A DNA stretch of 64,000 nt from Petrolisthes cinctipes (lineage: Eukaryota > Arthropoda > Malacostraca > Decapoda > Porcellanidae), in assembly GCA_033782935.1 (NCBI GenBank), contig JAWQEG010000074.1, positions 930,001 through 994,000 on the forward strand. Direction: 5' to 3'. The stretch's first letter is position 1. Each line of letters opens with the position of its first letter. The notes below the pieces were generated by a model. The model worked only from the letters and a program-made list of their open reading frames with translations. It made no database searches and was not told where the DNA came from. Shown piece after piece: positions 46,879 to 58,422 of the stretch. The translations under genes and the position numbers were made by a program.

Positions 46879-46958
46879 GCTAACCCACATAAATCCAAAA
46901 ATAAACAATTGTTACTATTAATATTCCCCCCTCCCTTAATATAGTTCCTCCTCCCTTT

Positions 46959-47005
46959 TCTGTCAACTAGGACAGGAACAATTCCTTGTCTCGCCAGTTG
47001 ACAGA
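46959..47005. repeat. R1 hairpin unit 2 (copy 2)
   Basis: Identical to unit 1 over the 47 bases, offset by 127 bp. Confidence 0.75.
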
Positions 47006-47749
47006 GCTAAGTATATATAAACAAATATATTACATTAAGTGTCCCCCCTCCCTTAATACCCCAAATAATACCTAATAATCAATTTTGCACAACAAAGCCG
47101 AAAAATAGTTAATACAATAAAAAAAAATCACATCCTAATCTCAATACTATTATAATGAAAGATGAAATTGCAAGCAAATGTTCGTAATCTTTTGGTACCA
47201 CGTGGGTCACTTTACACCAAGGGAGAATGCTATAATGGCTGTCACCCATGCAGATGAGATCAGAATGAGCACTTGAGAAAAAAAAACATACAATACAGCT
47301 GAGCCCTATCTGTCACCCATGCAGACGAGATCAGAATGAGGAAGAAATACTGAAGGCTACTCCCTCCTCACTTCTCCTTTAAGCAAAGTAGTGACCACTC
47401 TCATCTCAATTTCTGGCAAATCCATCAGTTCTACCCTTACTGGTGTATACAATCACACAACATGACCCAAACATATTAGTGAGCTCAAATACATTGCCTT
47501 CTCCCTTGTTTAAAGTTTTATATTACTGTAATTTACATATTCAAGGCATGTATTTCTCTATCCCTATCAATCTACCTAAGTTTCAATTATTCCTCTCATT
47601 AACCTATTTACCTAACTATAATCATTATTTCTATTAATCATCTATAACCTCTAACTATAAACATTTGTACTTTTTTTACATATTAACATTTTATGCAGAA
47701 GAAGCCCACCACCGAGATTATTCGTCAGTGATAATCTCAGCCTGGCTAC

Positions 47750-47758
47750 TCCCTAGAA
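47750..47758. repeat. Target-site duplication of A2 (5' side)
   Basis: TCCCTAGAA, repeated at 53968-53976. Confidence 0.8.
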
Positions 47759-48173
47759 CCCCCCCAACGGGAACCGCCTTGACGTGGTGGGGGGGCTTGC
47801 GTGTCTCTGAGACTTGGCGAGCTAGACTAGAGGGGGCTCCGGCCCCTGCTCTGCCCCGATTTCGGGGAGAGAGGGCTTCCCATGCTAGTAAGGTCGCCAG
47901 TGAGAGACCAGACTAAATGGTTCCCATGCATTAGGCTGCCAGTACGGGCCAACAGCGCTGCCCTCCGGAGGGACTGCCCTCTAGGGGCCGTCCTATGTTG
48001 GATGGTTGGGTGTCTGGGCCGGAACTTACGAGCCATTGGGGCTGCTTTTTTAAACGAGTGGCCCCGTGGGGGAAGAGGTACCCCGCCCACAGCGACCAGC
48101 GCTCGGTCCCCTCATCTGCCCGGTAGGTAGTAGCTCTTGGCTCCTGGGGCCCAAAACACTAAACCAATGATAT

Positions 48174-50201
48174 ATGGATACAGAAAAGCCCCAATCTCTT
48201 CCTCGAGCGGTGGTCGACCAGGCCCTCGAGACGTCACTCTCTGGTCGTGGTAAGATGCAGAAAGCTGCAAATAAGAGTAGACCTAGCAGGTCGGGTCTTG
48301 TGTCGAAGAACCCTGTTAACGATTTGGACACGTTAATGTTAACGAATGTACTCGCATCCTTTACCTATGGTGCTATCCACTCCATTTTTAAGTGCTTTGG
48401 AGTAGTCCTCCGAATCCGAATCACATATGACAGTGATTGTAGGTCTAATCGGTGCTATATTACTTTCAATACAAATGCTGCTGCCAAAGCAGCATTTGAG
48501 TCAAAAGATTCTCTGACGGTGGGGGATACTCATTGTAAAGTTCAGATGATACGGTCCATCAATGTAGTTGACAGTGACAATGATTACTGCCCTAATATAT
48601 TTGATGTTTCTGCAGAGCATGTCCCAAAGGAACGTCGGGTTCCTACACCCTTTTGGTTTGTGGCTTAATACAGGGAGGGATGTGGTAACATTATCCATGC
48701 TTCCCGGTATCTTGAGAAAGAAATTGGATTATTACCAATGGACCACATAAAGAAATATGGTAAGGGAGTTTTAATCAGAGCCAAAGATCTTACACAGGCC
48801 ATGATGCTCCTCAATCTCCCCTGTCCTTCTGATAGCATGTTTGAATCTATTAAACCACATCGAACATTTAATTATAGCAAGGGGCGTATATATAATGAGG
48901 ACCTGTATGAATTCTCTGAAGAGGACATTCTCGCTATGTGCCCAGACAGTGTCCAACGAGTAACGAAGATGAAAGGCAGTAAAAATATGATCATCCTCAC
49001 TTTCTATGGCTCGCATATCCCAGATCGCATTAACATTAACCCCACCTCATTTGAGGTGAAGCCTTTTGTTGAGCGTCCCCTACAGTGTTTCTGTTGTTAT
49101 GAGTTTGGTCATGGGAAAAGGAACTGCAACAACCGTTCCCGGTGTGGTAATTGTTCTGCTCTTGACTCACATCTTACTTCTGAGTGTCGGTCAGAGAGTT
49201 ACTGCTTTTACTGCAGAGATTCTCACCCCTTGCGTTCTCGCCAATGTAAGATGTACCTACTTGAGCAGGATATCCTCCACTTGGCTAATACTCAATTCAT
49301 TAGCATAGGTAGTGCCAGACGGCAACTCAACTTCAGGCGACAAAAGGATGTTGGTGTGAAGACATACTCCTCCTCCCTTCGCCCTAAATTGGTTGCAGCA
49401 TCCTCTCAACCCTCTCAAGAGGCAGCTGCTTCTTGCTCTAGTGAGAACGTTTCTAAGGTTACTCTACATAATAGTTTCTCTGTCTTGGAAACTTTATCAG
49501 ACACTCATTCTGGTGACCCTTCAACTGATGACAATTCTCAGACATTAGCTAAAGGTGTCCATGTGGTAGAGGTTCACGCTGCCACATGCTCTCCCAAAAG
49601 GAAACTTAAGTCACCTAAACTGCCACAGAGACGCCTTCGTGGTTCCTCTGAGGCACTTGACTCCATAGATGTTCCACCTTGTGAGGCAACCATCTCTGTG
49701 GACTCATCCATAGTTTCCTCTCAATTTCACTAGAAGCGTTCTCGTGGCTTTGATGAATCTCTTGATTCAACAGAAGTTCCTCCTCGCAAGCTTCCTTCGG
49801 GATCATCAGAGGGGCGTGAAGTTAATGTGGATGCCACGGATGTTGTGACTTCAAAAGATTCACTTTCTCTTCCGCTTGAGCAGCGGAGTGATTCTACCAC
49901 CTGTATTATGGATGTTGATGTATCTGCCTGTGTCAGTGATACCACTGCTGTACAGGACAGAACCAATGTAATTGTTTCAAAGAATATCCCATCTCATATA
50001 CCTTCATCTTCTTCTAACATATCAGATGCTTCAGGGACTCGTCTACGGGTCCCAATTACTGCCCCAAGTACTACTCCTCGGGTTCGCTCTTCTTCTAGTG
50101 GCCCAGGATTAGACAAATCATATTGTTTGAGTAAACCCTCAGGTCGAGGTGGTAGTGGGAAGTACCTCCGTGAGGCTTCCCAAAAATCAGTACTAAAGTA
50201 A
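48174..50201 (+). pseudogene. A2 ORF1, two nonsense codons
   Basis: The same frame runs from ATG 48174 to TAA 50199-50201, 675 codons, with TAA at 48666-48668 (A1 has TAC, Tyr) and TAG at 49731-49733 (A1 has CAG, Gln). It shows the full family layout: RRM-like region (about residues 55-130), three CCHC-type knuckles at about 49084-49245, and a Ser/Thr-rich tail. It lacks A1's frameshift, so A1 and A2 are independently damaged. Confidence 0.88.
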
Positions 50202-53200
50202 CACCCTTCAAGGTCCTTCAGTGGAATTGCCGTGGCTTGCGTGCTTCTTGGGAGGAACTGCGCGTTCTTCTCTCTAGCTTCTCTCCTGCATGTGTTTCTC
50301 TCCAAGAGACAATGCTTGGGGACTACATTCCTGCCAGTCCTCCAGCATATTCGGCATTTTATTCCAATTCATTTGAAGGGCAGGGTCATCATGGTGGCTC
50401 TGCCATCCTAGTTCGCCGAGATATTCCATGCACGAGCCTGGAGCTTGACACTCCGCTCCAGGCTGTTGCAGTTAAGGTTTTTATGGACTGCCCGTACACT
50501 GTATGCAGTCTTTACCTTCCTCCCAGTGTTACAGTTGAGAGGGGTGATCTCAACCATCTTGTACGGGACCTTCCATCTCCCTTTATCTTATTGGGTGATT
50601 TTAATGGTCGTCATCCTCTGTGGGGTGACAGTTCGGTCAACCCCAGGGGTGTTTTATTGGCTTCTTTTATTGAGGATGAGGGATTAGGGGTTTTAAATAC
50701 GAGAGATGTGACACATTTTGATAGCCCTACTGGGACTTTTACCGCCGTTGACATTTCCCTCTGCTCACCCAGTGCTCTGTTGGATTTTACTTGGAGAGTG
50801 TTGCCTGACTTATATGGCAGTGACCATTTCCCTATACTTTTAGAAGGTAACAGGTACGAACCACAGTCTCGTCTTCCTAGGTGGAAATTAGAGAAGGCTG
50901 ACTGGCAGTTTTTTAGAGAGCTAACTTATTCGGTCTCTTCTGTAGCCGATTTCGGTAGCTCTGACAAGGCTGTAACATATTTCACTGATATGCTCCACTC
51001 TGCTGCTCTCAACTCTATCCCTAGAATTTCTGGCTACTTTCCCAAACGTCCTGTCCCTTGGTGGTCACCAGTCTGCACCACTGCTGTTCGGGAGAAGCGC
51101 GCTGCTTTCTCTCGCCTTCGTCGCAATCGTGGGGACCCAACTCTTTTAGAGGACTTCCGACGGGCAAGGGCTCGGGCTAGACGAGTTTTAAAAGAGGCCC
51201 GACGTGCATCTTGGAAGGTCTATGTGTCTTCAATTAATACTAAAACTCCACTCACCCAAGTGTTCAGGAGAGTCCGTAAGATGGCGGGGAAGTTTTCTCC
51301 TAGTTCTCCACCTGTACTTAAGGTCAATGGAATTAAGATCATGGATGGTTTGACAGTGGCCAATACCATGGCGGAGGCTTTTGCAAAGGTTTCCAGCCGT
51401 GACTCTCGACCTCTGGCTGTCAGGCATGAGTTAAGAGCCAAGGAGCGTACAGTCCTGGATTTCACAGGGGACGAGAATGAAAGTTATAACCATATATTCA
51501 CCCTGAGAGACCTGCATTCTGCTCTCTCTCTCTGCGGCGACACTTCTCCTGGGCCAGACAACATCCCATATGCAATGTTACGACACTTGGGTGAGGAAGC
51601 GATCTCATTTCTTTTAGCTGTATTTAACAGAATCTGGCTGGAGGGTGTCTTCCCTTCTGGGTGGAGGGTTGCTACCATCCTTCCTTTTCTCAAGCCTGGC
51701 AAGGACTCTGGTGTTGCCCTCAATTATCGAACAATTGCCTTGACCTCCTGTCTCTGTAAACTATTTGAAAAGATGGTAAATGTCAGACTGGTATACTTCT
51801 TGGAACGGGGTGATTTTCTGTCTCCGTCCCAGTCTGGCTTTCGTAAATACCGTTCCATTACAGATGCTCTGGTCAGGTTGGAAGCTGCTGCATGTGAGGC
51901 TTTTGCACGACATCAACACCTTGTCTGTGTATTCTTTGATTTAGAGAAAGCCTATGACACTACATGGCAATATGGCATCCTGCAGCAACTCCATTTATAT
52001 GGCCTGCTGGGTCGCCTTCCACGCTTTCTTAAGGAGTTTCTCAGTGGTCGCAGTTTTTGACAGGGTGTCACGTTGGACTGATTCTCATGGGTTTCGATTT
52101 TCTCCTTCCAAGACAGTTGCTATGCACTTCTGCTGCATCTGAGGCATCCACCCGGATCCGGACTTATTCATGTATGGTCATCGGATACGATGTGTCGAGG
52201 AGACTCGCTTTTTGGGTCTCCTTTTTGACAAACGTTTGACTTGGGTTCCCCACTTACGTACACTTAAGGTCTCTAGCCTCAAGGCTCTTAACCTGTTGAG
52301 GGTCCTGAGCCATACATCCTGGGGGGCTGATCGGGCCACCCTCCTCCGTCAAAACTCGACTATGGGTGTGAGGTGTACTCTTCTGCCACCGATGCCCGTC
52401 TCAGAGTTTTAGACCCTGTTCATCATGCTGGAGTACGTCTGGCGACCGGAGCCTTCAGGTCGTCCCCAATCCCCAGTCTCCTGGTGGACGCTAATGAGCC
52501 ACCTCTTGATCTCCGTCGCCAGTCCTTGATGGTTCGTTGTTGGCATCGATTACATCGACTTCCTGACACCCTACCTTGCTTGGCGGTGTCATCTGATATC
52601 ATGTCTTAGTACTACCTTTTACATTCTCGTGCACCATGGCCCTTTGGCTTCCGGGTCAGAAAGGCTATAGAGGAGATGGGCATTGATGACTTTCAGATTT
52701 GTCCTGTGAGGGTCCCCAGGGTGGCTCCATGGCTTCTTCCAGAAGTTTTCCCCTGCACCTGCTTTACAGACAAGAAGGAATTTCTTCCTCCTCCAGTTGC
52801 TCGTTCCCTCTTTTTAGAACATGCCTTCACCCACAGGGAATCCCTCCCTGTGTACACTGATGGGTCAAAGTCTGATGCTGGAGTTGGCTTTGGAGTTGTC
52901 TTTCCTGACTTTTGCCGTGGAGGCAGGCTCCCTTCTATCATGTCCATTTTTACTGCTGAGCTCTCGGCCATTTTATATGCCCTCCAAGTGATTTTTACTC
53001 TCCCTCAGCCTTCGTTTACTATTTTTAGTGGTGTCTTGCAGGCCTTGTGCAATTTTAACACTACCCATCCCCTGGTGTTGGCCATTCTTGAGTGGCTTGT
53101 CCTCCTGGGTCGTCGTGGCCACAAAGTCACTTTTTGTTGGGTCCCGGCCCATGTGGGTGTTGATGGGAATGAGCGGGCTGACGCCCTGGCTAAGGCTGTG

Positions 53201-53671
53201 GTCTCCAATTCCCGGCCTCCTGCCAGGCATCATCCTGTTCCTGCAGTGGACCTTCGACCCTACATAGATGCTACCGTTCGTTCCTGCTGGCAGGACAGAT
53301 GGGACGCCGTCGGGGCTAACAAGCTCCATGACATCCGCCAGCGCCTTGGATTGTGGAGCTACAGTGGCCTGTCCCGCCGGTGGGAGACGGCTCTTGTCCG
53401 TCTCCGCATTGGCCACACATTATTGACTCATGGCTTATTAATGGAGAGGGCTCACCCTCCCTACTGTGATGATTGTCTGGTCCCTTTGACAGTACGGCAT
53501 CTTATTGTCGAGTGTCCCAGCCTTGGGGACTTTCGTCGTAGGGACCTCTCCGAGTACCGGAAGGGTGACGGTTCTTACAGTCTCTTCCAGGTGCTCGGGG
53601 AGGAGGCTTGTTGTGTGGGAGGGAACACCCTCTCCTATGTGGAGGAGGCTGGCCTTCTCCACAAATTGTGA
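50199..53671 (+). pseudogene. A2 ORF2, RT core deleted
   Basis: The endonuclease, linker and RT N-terminus are open (50237-52060). The frame includes 'QWNCRGL' just upstream, 'SLQET', 'LLGDFNGRH' and 'GSDHFPI'. At 52059 'GRSF' joins directly to the region after YVDD, removing the catalytic core. Later frames give the thumb (52170-52412, 52373-52609), a TAG at 52607 and the RNase H plus C-terminal knuckle (52676-53671). A short deletion replaces the 'FSDSCSAL' block by 'FSGVL', losing the third RNase H acid. Confidence 0.87.
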
Positions 53672-53885
53672 ATTTATTGTATTTATGGCTATTAATTTTT
53701 AGGTAGTTAAAGTTTAATGTTTCTTTCGTTAATATTTCAATTCTTGTATATATCTAACTTAAATAGGTTATTTCATTAATATATGATCTTTTGGAAGACG
53801 TTGGTTTTATTCATGCTGCTTCTCCCTTTTGAGGTAGTGAAAATTATTTAATTTTTGTACGTATCTTATTAATGATGTAGATGAC

Positions 53886-53967
53886 CTTTATATGTTGGGC
53901 GGTATATGATCATTGTTGTTGCGCTGCCAGATGCCTAATGGCATCAATAAATCAATCAATCAATTAG
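53886..53967 (+). other. A2 3' terminal hairpin and (ATCA)n tail
   Basis: GGGCGGTATATGATC...TTGTTGCGCTGCC folds with GGCGG against CTGCC (one G.T pair). It is followed by 'agatgcctaatggcat' and ATCA units. The equivalent hairpins lie at 33605-33640 (plus) and 14346-14378 (minus), and at the ends of G copies 1 and 4. Confidence 0.7.
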
Positions 53968-53976
53968 TCCCTAGAA
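53968..53976. repeat. Target-site duplication of A2 (3' side)
   Basis: TCCCTAGAA, matching 47750-47758. Confidence 0.8.
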
Positions 53977-54066
53977 TCTTACACTAAAAGCCTATTCTAA
54001 TACATATAAATATATAATACCCGTAAATATCCTAAATAACAATACATATAAAATAGGGGTGTTACA

Positions 54067-54420
54067 AATATACAGCCACCTACAACAGCTCCAATTCCCC
54101 AACAACAGAAGCAAGTGCTTCCGCTGGTACTTCACAACAAGGGACTGTGCCATCACATCAACTGCGGGTAGTAGGTGAAGGTTAACTTCCACCATCCTAT
54201 AATACTGAAGTGAGAAAGCTACTCACTTAAGATGTAGACTTACTTAAAGAAAATATTCAAGTGGTCAAAGACAGTGAAACCAGCAGGGCAGACCATAGGA
54301 AAGAACTTATAAAAGAACTGCAAAGATATAATTAAAATTATGAAAAATCAAACTCACAATTAAGATCAAAGCAGAAAACGAGGCAACATGAGTCTGACAG
54401 TGAATAAAAAAATATCATCC
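54067..54420 (+). pseudogene. Possible Myb/SANT-like protein fragment of H, right part
   Basis: A Ser/Thr/Gln-rich stretch ('TTEASASAGTSQQGTVPSHQ') is followed, across two stops, by a charged helix: 'EVRKLL', 'LLKENIQVVKDSETSRADHR', 'KELIKELQRYN'. A low-complexity linker followed by a C-terminal coiled coil matches the usual shape of Harbinger Myb/SANT-like proteins. Evidence is pattern only. Confidence 0.35.
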
Positions 54421-54589
54421 TTGATGCAATATGTATATATACTAGTTTATTCTGAATGGCCCTAGTTTATGTTGTATTTTTATGTACTGTACTGGTTTAT
54501 ACTGGCCCTAGTTGCTGGTTTATTGTCACAAGAGAATACTGTATCTAGAATTTTAAGTTGTTAAATTGATTCAGTTGTATGTTGTGTAG

Positions 54590-54612
54590 TGTGTGTGTGT
54601 GTGTGTGTGTGT
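54590..54612. repeat. (GT)n microsatellite
   Basis: About 11 GT units within element H. Confidence 0.9.
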
Positions 54613-55039
54613 TGGACTGGAGTAGGGAATCTGGTAAACATAATGGTATTATATTTGTCTAGAGATCAGATGTTAGGGCAGGGGATATCCTTTTCAACAG
54701 ATCCCCATTCTTGTAGTAATTTATTGTTTGTTCCTATTTTAATTTTCCTTTAAATAACCGGTTTCCTGTTATGCTTTCCCTACCTACCCTGAACTCCATT
54801 TACCATTTGGCTTCCCACAGTCCCAGAGATTGAATATACACAATAATAATCACAATCATGTATTTAATTTTAACCTACTTTTACAGAACCATGTTTGCCA
54901 TAAATGAAATCAACAGTTAAACCTAAATCATTATTTACAGAAGTACATTCACTATTGATTGGGTTTTTAATCATACTTGTAAGCATGCTCAAGTTTTTCT
55001 GGTACAAGTTTTATTGAAAGAATTACCGTTTTATAGCAG

Positions 55040-55200
55040 TTTTGCCAGATTCGGCTAGGTCCTAGTATTTTGCCCCAGTAATTTCCTGTACTTTACCACT
55101 GTTATTTCCCGATATTTTGCCCAGGTTAGGTCCCGGTAGTCTGCCCAGGTTAGGTCTCTGTAGTCTGATGCGGTCTAGGTTAGGTTAGGTAAGGTCAGGC
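55040..55200 (+). repeat. Minisatellite and GGTTAGGTTAGG run in H, right half
   Basis: Units like 'gcccaggttaggtcccggta' and 'gtctgcccaggttaggtctc' are the complement of those at 29240-29355. They run into GGTTAGGTTAGGTAAGGTCAGG, also mirrored at 29178-29225. Confidence 0.72.
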
Positions 55201-55207
55201 TAATTTC

Positions 55208-55233
55208 AAAATGCCCCATTTGAATGGGGCATT
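55208..55233. repeat. Perfect 12-bp hairpin
   Basis: AAATGCCCCATT and AATGGGGCATTT separated by TG. It directly follows the GGTTAGG run; no poly-T follows, so there is no reason to call it a terminator. Confidence 0.8.
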
Positions 55234-55809
55234 TGCGGAGGAAGTGCCAAAGAAGAAAATAGTCTTAGAATGGTCTAAATAAGTGGGCAATGAAGGTAGG
55301 AAAACCTTATGCAATAACGGTAATTCATTCAATATTTTGTTTTTCTTATTGACTCTTGTATGAAAAAAAAACCACATGTTTCTCCAATTTGTCAAAAATG
55401 GTTACTGTCCTATTTGCAGCCACAAATTATACTCCTTGCAATTGCAAAGTATAGTCTGCTGCACAGATCCCTGAACAATCTGAGAGTAGCTTTTTAATGA
55501 AGCTAACACATGGCCAATGGCTGGCATCAGTCACATTTCCACTTGAGAAACCCATAACTACATTATCAACATAATATATGCAGGTAGGGAAACACTCGAT
55601 TTGTCATCAAATTCTGAGAGTGCCGAGCATAATGCTGGGAAAAACTGCTCTGCTGAGTCTTTCGATGCCATCTTCAATGTTTACAAACAAAGGAACTTCA
55701 ACCCGGGTTGGTGGTCGGCGTGTTCTATTTACACCATACAACCCGGGTCTTTCTGAGCAACACAGGTTGCCAACCTGGGTTGATCAAGTGGCATAAATAG
55801 AAGACGCCT

Positions 55810-58376
55810 TAAGATGCCGTACTGTCAAAGGGACCAGACAATAATCACAGTAGGGAGAGTGAACCCTCTCCATTAAGAGCCATGAGCCAATAATGTGTGG
55901 CCAATGCGGAGACGGACAAGAGCCGTCTCCCACCGGCAGGACAGGCCACTGTAGCTCCACAAACCAAGGTGCTGGCGGATGCTGCGGCGAGCTTGTTAGC
56001 CCGGATGGCATCCCATCTGTCCTGCCAGCAGGAATGAACGGTAGCATCTATGTAGGGTCGAAGGTCCACTGCAGGAACGGGATGATGCCTGGCAGGAGGC
56101 CGAGAACTGAAGAGCACAGCCTTAGCCAGGGCGTCAACCTGCTCATTCCCATCGACACACACATGAGCCGGGACCCAACAAAAAGAAACTCTATGGCCAC
56201 GATCTTCAAGAAGGACAAGCCACTCGAGAATGGCCAACACCAGGAGATGGGAAGAATTAAAATTGCACAAGGCCTGCAAGGCACTACAGGAATTGCTAAA
56301 AATAGTAAAAGAAGGCTGAGGGAGAGTAAAAATCACTTGGAGGGCATATAAAATGGCCGAGAGCTCAGCAGTAAAAATTGACATGATAGAAGGGAGCCTG
56401 CCGCCACGGCAAAAGTCAGGAAAGACAACTCCAAAACCAACTCCAGCATCAGACTTTGAAACATCAGTGTACACAGGGATGGACTCCCCGTGAGTGAAGG
56501 CATGTTCTAAAAAGAGGAAATGAGCCACGGGAGGAGGAAGAGATTCCTTCTTGTCTGAAAAGCAGGTGTAGGTGTAGACTTCAAGAAGAAGCCATGGAGC
56601 CACCCTGGGGACCCTCACAGGACAAATCTGAAAGTCATTAATGCTCATCGCCTCCATAGCCTTCCTGACCCAGAAGCCAAAGGGCCATGGTGTGCAAGGA
56701 TGTGAAAGGTAGTACTGAGATATGATATCAGATGACACCGCTAAGCAGGGAAGGGAGTCAGCAAGTTGATGTAATCGATGCCAACAACGAACAATCAAGG
56801 ACTGGCGACAGAGATCAAGATGTGGCTCATTATCGTCCACCAGGAGACTAGGGATTGGGGACGACCTGAAGGCTACGGTCGCCAGACGTACTCCAGCATG
56901 ATTAACAGGGTCTGAGACTCTAAAAACGGGTATCCGTGGCAGAGGAGTACACCTCACACTCATAGTTGAGTTTTGACCTAATACGAACGTGGTATAGGCG
57001 GAGGAGAGTGGCCTGATCAGCACTCCAGGACGTATGACCCAGGACCCTCAACAGGTTAAGAGCCTTGAGGCAAGAGACCTTAAGTGAACGTAAGTGGGGA
57101 ACCCATGTCAAACGTTTGTCAAAAAGGATACCCAGAAAGCGAGTCTTCTTGACAAAACGTATCTGATGACCATACATGAATAAGTCTAGATCGGGGTGGA
57201 CACCTCGGAAGTTTTAGTAGTGCATAGCAACTGTCATGGCAGGAGAAAATCAAAACCCATGAGAACCAGTCCAACACGACACTCTGTTGAGGGCAAGCTG
57301 CATGCGCCGCTCTGCCACTGACATTCGGAAAGCAGCAAACCAGACCGCCAGGTCGTCAACGTACATCGAGTTGGCTATACCATCCGGAAGGGATGAGGCA
57401 ATGGCATTAATTGCTACTGCAAACAATGTGACACTGAGGACGCTTCCCTGGGGGATGCCCTTCTCCTGTGCAACAGATGCTGAGTGGGTTGTACCAACCC
57501 TCACAGAAAAACTGAGAAACTCCTTAAGAAAGCGTGGAAGGCGACCCCGCAGGCCATATAAATGGAGTTGCTGCAGGATGCAATATTGCCATGTAGTGTC
57601 ATAGGCTTTCTCTAAATCAAAGAATACACAGAGAAGGTGTTGATGTCGTGCAAAGACCTCACATGCAGCAGCTTCCAACCTGACCAGAGCATCTGTAGTG
57701 GAACGGTGTTTACGAAAGCCAGACTGGGACGGAGACAGAAAATCACCCCGTTCCAAGAAGTATACCAGTCTGACATTCACCATCTTTTCAAATAGTTTAC
57801 AGAGACAGGAGGTCAAGCCAATTGGTCGATAATTGAGGGCAACACCAGAGTCCTTGCCCGGCTTGAGGAAAGGAAGGATGGTAGCAACCCTCCACCCAGA
57901 AGGGAAGACACCCTCCAGCCAGATTCTGTTATATAATGCTAAAAGAAATGAGATCGCCTCCTCACCCAAGTGTCGTAACATTGCATATGGGATGTTGTCT
58001 GGCCCAGGAGAAGTGTCGCCACAGAGAGAGAGAGCAGAATGCAGGTCTCTCAGGGTGAATATATGGTTATAACTTTCATTCTCGTTTCCTGAGAAATCCA
58101 GGACAGTACGCTCCTTGGCTCTTAACTCATGCCTGACAGCCAGAGGTCGAGAGTCACAGCTGGAGACCTTTGCAAAGGCCTCCGCCATGGTATTGGCCAC
58201 TGTCAAACCATCCATGATCTTAATTCCATTGACCTTAAGTACAGGTGGAGAACTAGGAGAAAACTTCCCCGCCATCTTACGGACTCTCCTGAACACTTGG
58301 GTGAGTGGAGTTTTAGTATTAATTGAAGACACATATGCCTTCCAAGATGCACTTCGGGCCTCTTTTAAAACTCGTC
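55810..58376 (-). pseudogene. A4 ORF2: RT to RNase H and knuckle
   Basis: Minus-strand frames: 57250-58422 (RT with 'SQSGFRKHRSTTDALVRLEA', 'FFDLEKAYD', 'GIPQGSVLS' and an intact YVDD), 56920-57177 (thumb), 55845-57023 (thumb end; RNase H, in which the usual YTDGS reads YTDVS). The H insertion cuts the C-terminal knuckle region at 55810. Frame changes occur near 57215 and 56935. The RT core is otherwise the best preserved of the truncated copies. Confidence 0.83.
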
Positions 58377-58422
58377 TGTATCCATATATCATTGATTTGT
58401 TGTTTTTGGCCCCAGGAGCCAA
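57250..58422 (-). CDS. Chimeric leader-RT open frame in A4
   Basis: An internal deletion fuses the leader to ORF2, giving a 390-codon frame. Its first 16 residues ('MAPGAKNNKSMIYGYR') come from normally untranslated leader, and the rest from the EN-RT linker and the RT up to just past YVDD. At the join (about 58376) leader and ORF2 share only AG, and there is no GT donor, so it is a deletion or template switch, not a spliced product. Whether it is ever translated is unknown; the thumb is missing. Confidence 0.4.
   Translation of the reverse strand: MAPGAKNNKSMIYGYRRVLKEARSASWKAYVSSINTKTPLTQVFRRVRKMAGKFSPSSPPVLKVNGIKIMDGLTVANTMAEAFAKVSSCDSRPLAVRHELRAKERTVLDFSGNENESYNHIFTLRDLHSALSLCGDTSPGPDNIPYAMLRHLGEEAISFLLALYNRIWLEGVFPSGWRVATILPFLKPGKDSGVALNYRPIGLTSCLCKLFEKMVNVRLVYFLERGDFLSPSQSGFRKHRSTTDALVRLEAAACEVFARHQHLLCVFFDLEKAYDTTWQYCILQQLHLYGLRGRLPRFLKEFLSFSVRVGTTHSASVAQEKGIPQGSVLSVTLFAVAINAIASSLPDGIANSMYVDDLAVWFAAFRMSVAERRMQLALNRVSCWTGSHGF

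Larger units (their letters stand above)
47759..53967 (+). mobile_element. Element A, copy A2: complete ends, internal deletions
   Basis: 6,209 bp from the C7 start to the (ATCA)n tail, flanked by a 9-bp duplication. The leader (47759-48173) matches A1's. Relative to A1 it lacks about 275 bp of the RT core, and short segments near 52347 and 53028. Two ORF1 nonsense codons and at least two ORF2 lesions make it inactive. It is inserted in R1, which is inserted in H, which is inserted in A4. Confidence 0.92.
46257..54066 (+). mobile_element. Repeat R1, complete copy: probable solo LTR, split by A2
   Basis: Begins TGTAAAAGCTCG and ends GGGTGTTACA (TGTAA/TTACA inverted ends), flanked by AATA. Without A2 and its target copy it is about 1.6 kb. 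It holds a poly-A run at about 46352, two hairpin units (46832-46878 and 46959-47005), and a 30-bp direct repeat ('ctgtcacccatgcaga.gag') near 47238 and 47310. TG...CA ends and a 4-bp duplication favour a solo LTR. It has no coding capacity. The partial copy at 3436-5236 shows that it is a dispersed family. Confidence 0.68.
45104..55809. mobile_element. Element H: PIF/Harbinger-type DNA transposon, non-autonomous as seen
   Basis: Perfect terminal inverted repeats of about 21 bp (AGGCGTCTTCTATTTATGCC and its complement) flanked by TAA, the TWA-type duplication known for PIF/Harbinger. Subterminal CCCGGGTTG motifs and 'tgttctatttacacca' occur near both ends (45174-45230; 55697-55760). Without R1 and A2 it is about 2.9 kb. 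I find no DDE nuclease. Remnants of a Myb/SANT-like second protein may be present. It is inserted in A4. Confidence 0.8.

Noticed and set aside
55208..55233. Perfect hairpin as an intrinsic terminator or Helitron 3' end
   Set aside because: No T-run follows, and no CTAG/CTRR end is found 10-12 bp downstream; eukaryotic context makes an intrinsic terminator meaningless.
58360..58400. A spliced RNA as the origin of A4's leader-to-RT join
   Set aside because: The donor side reads GATAC/AGAAAAG with no GT. The shared AG fits a microhomology deletion or template switch better.
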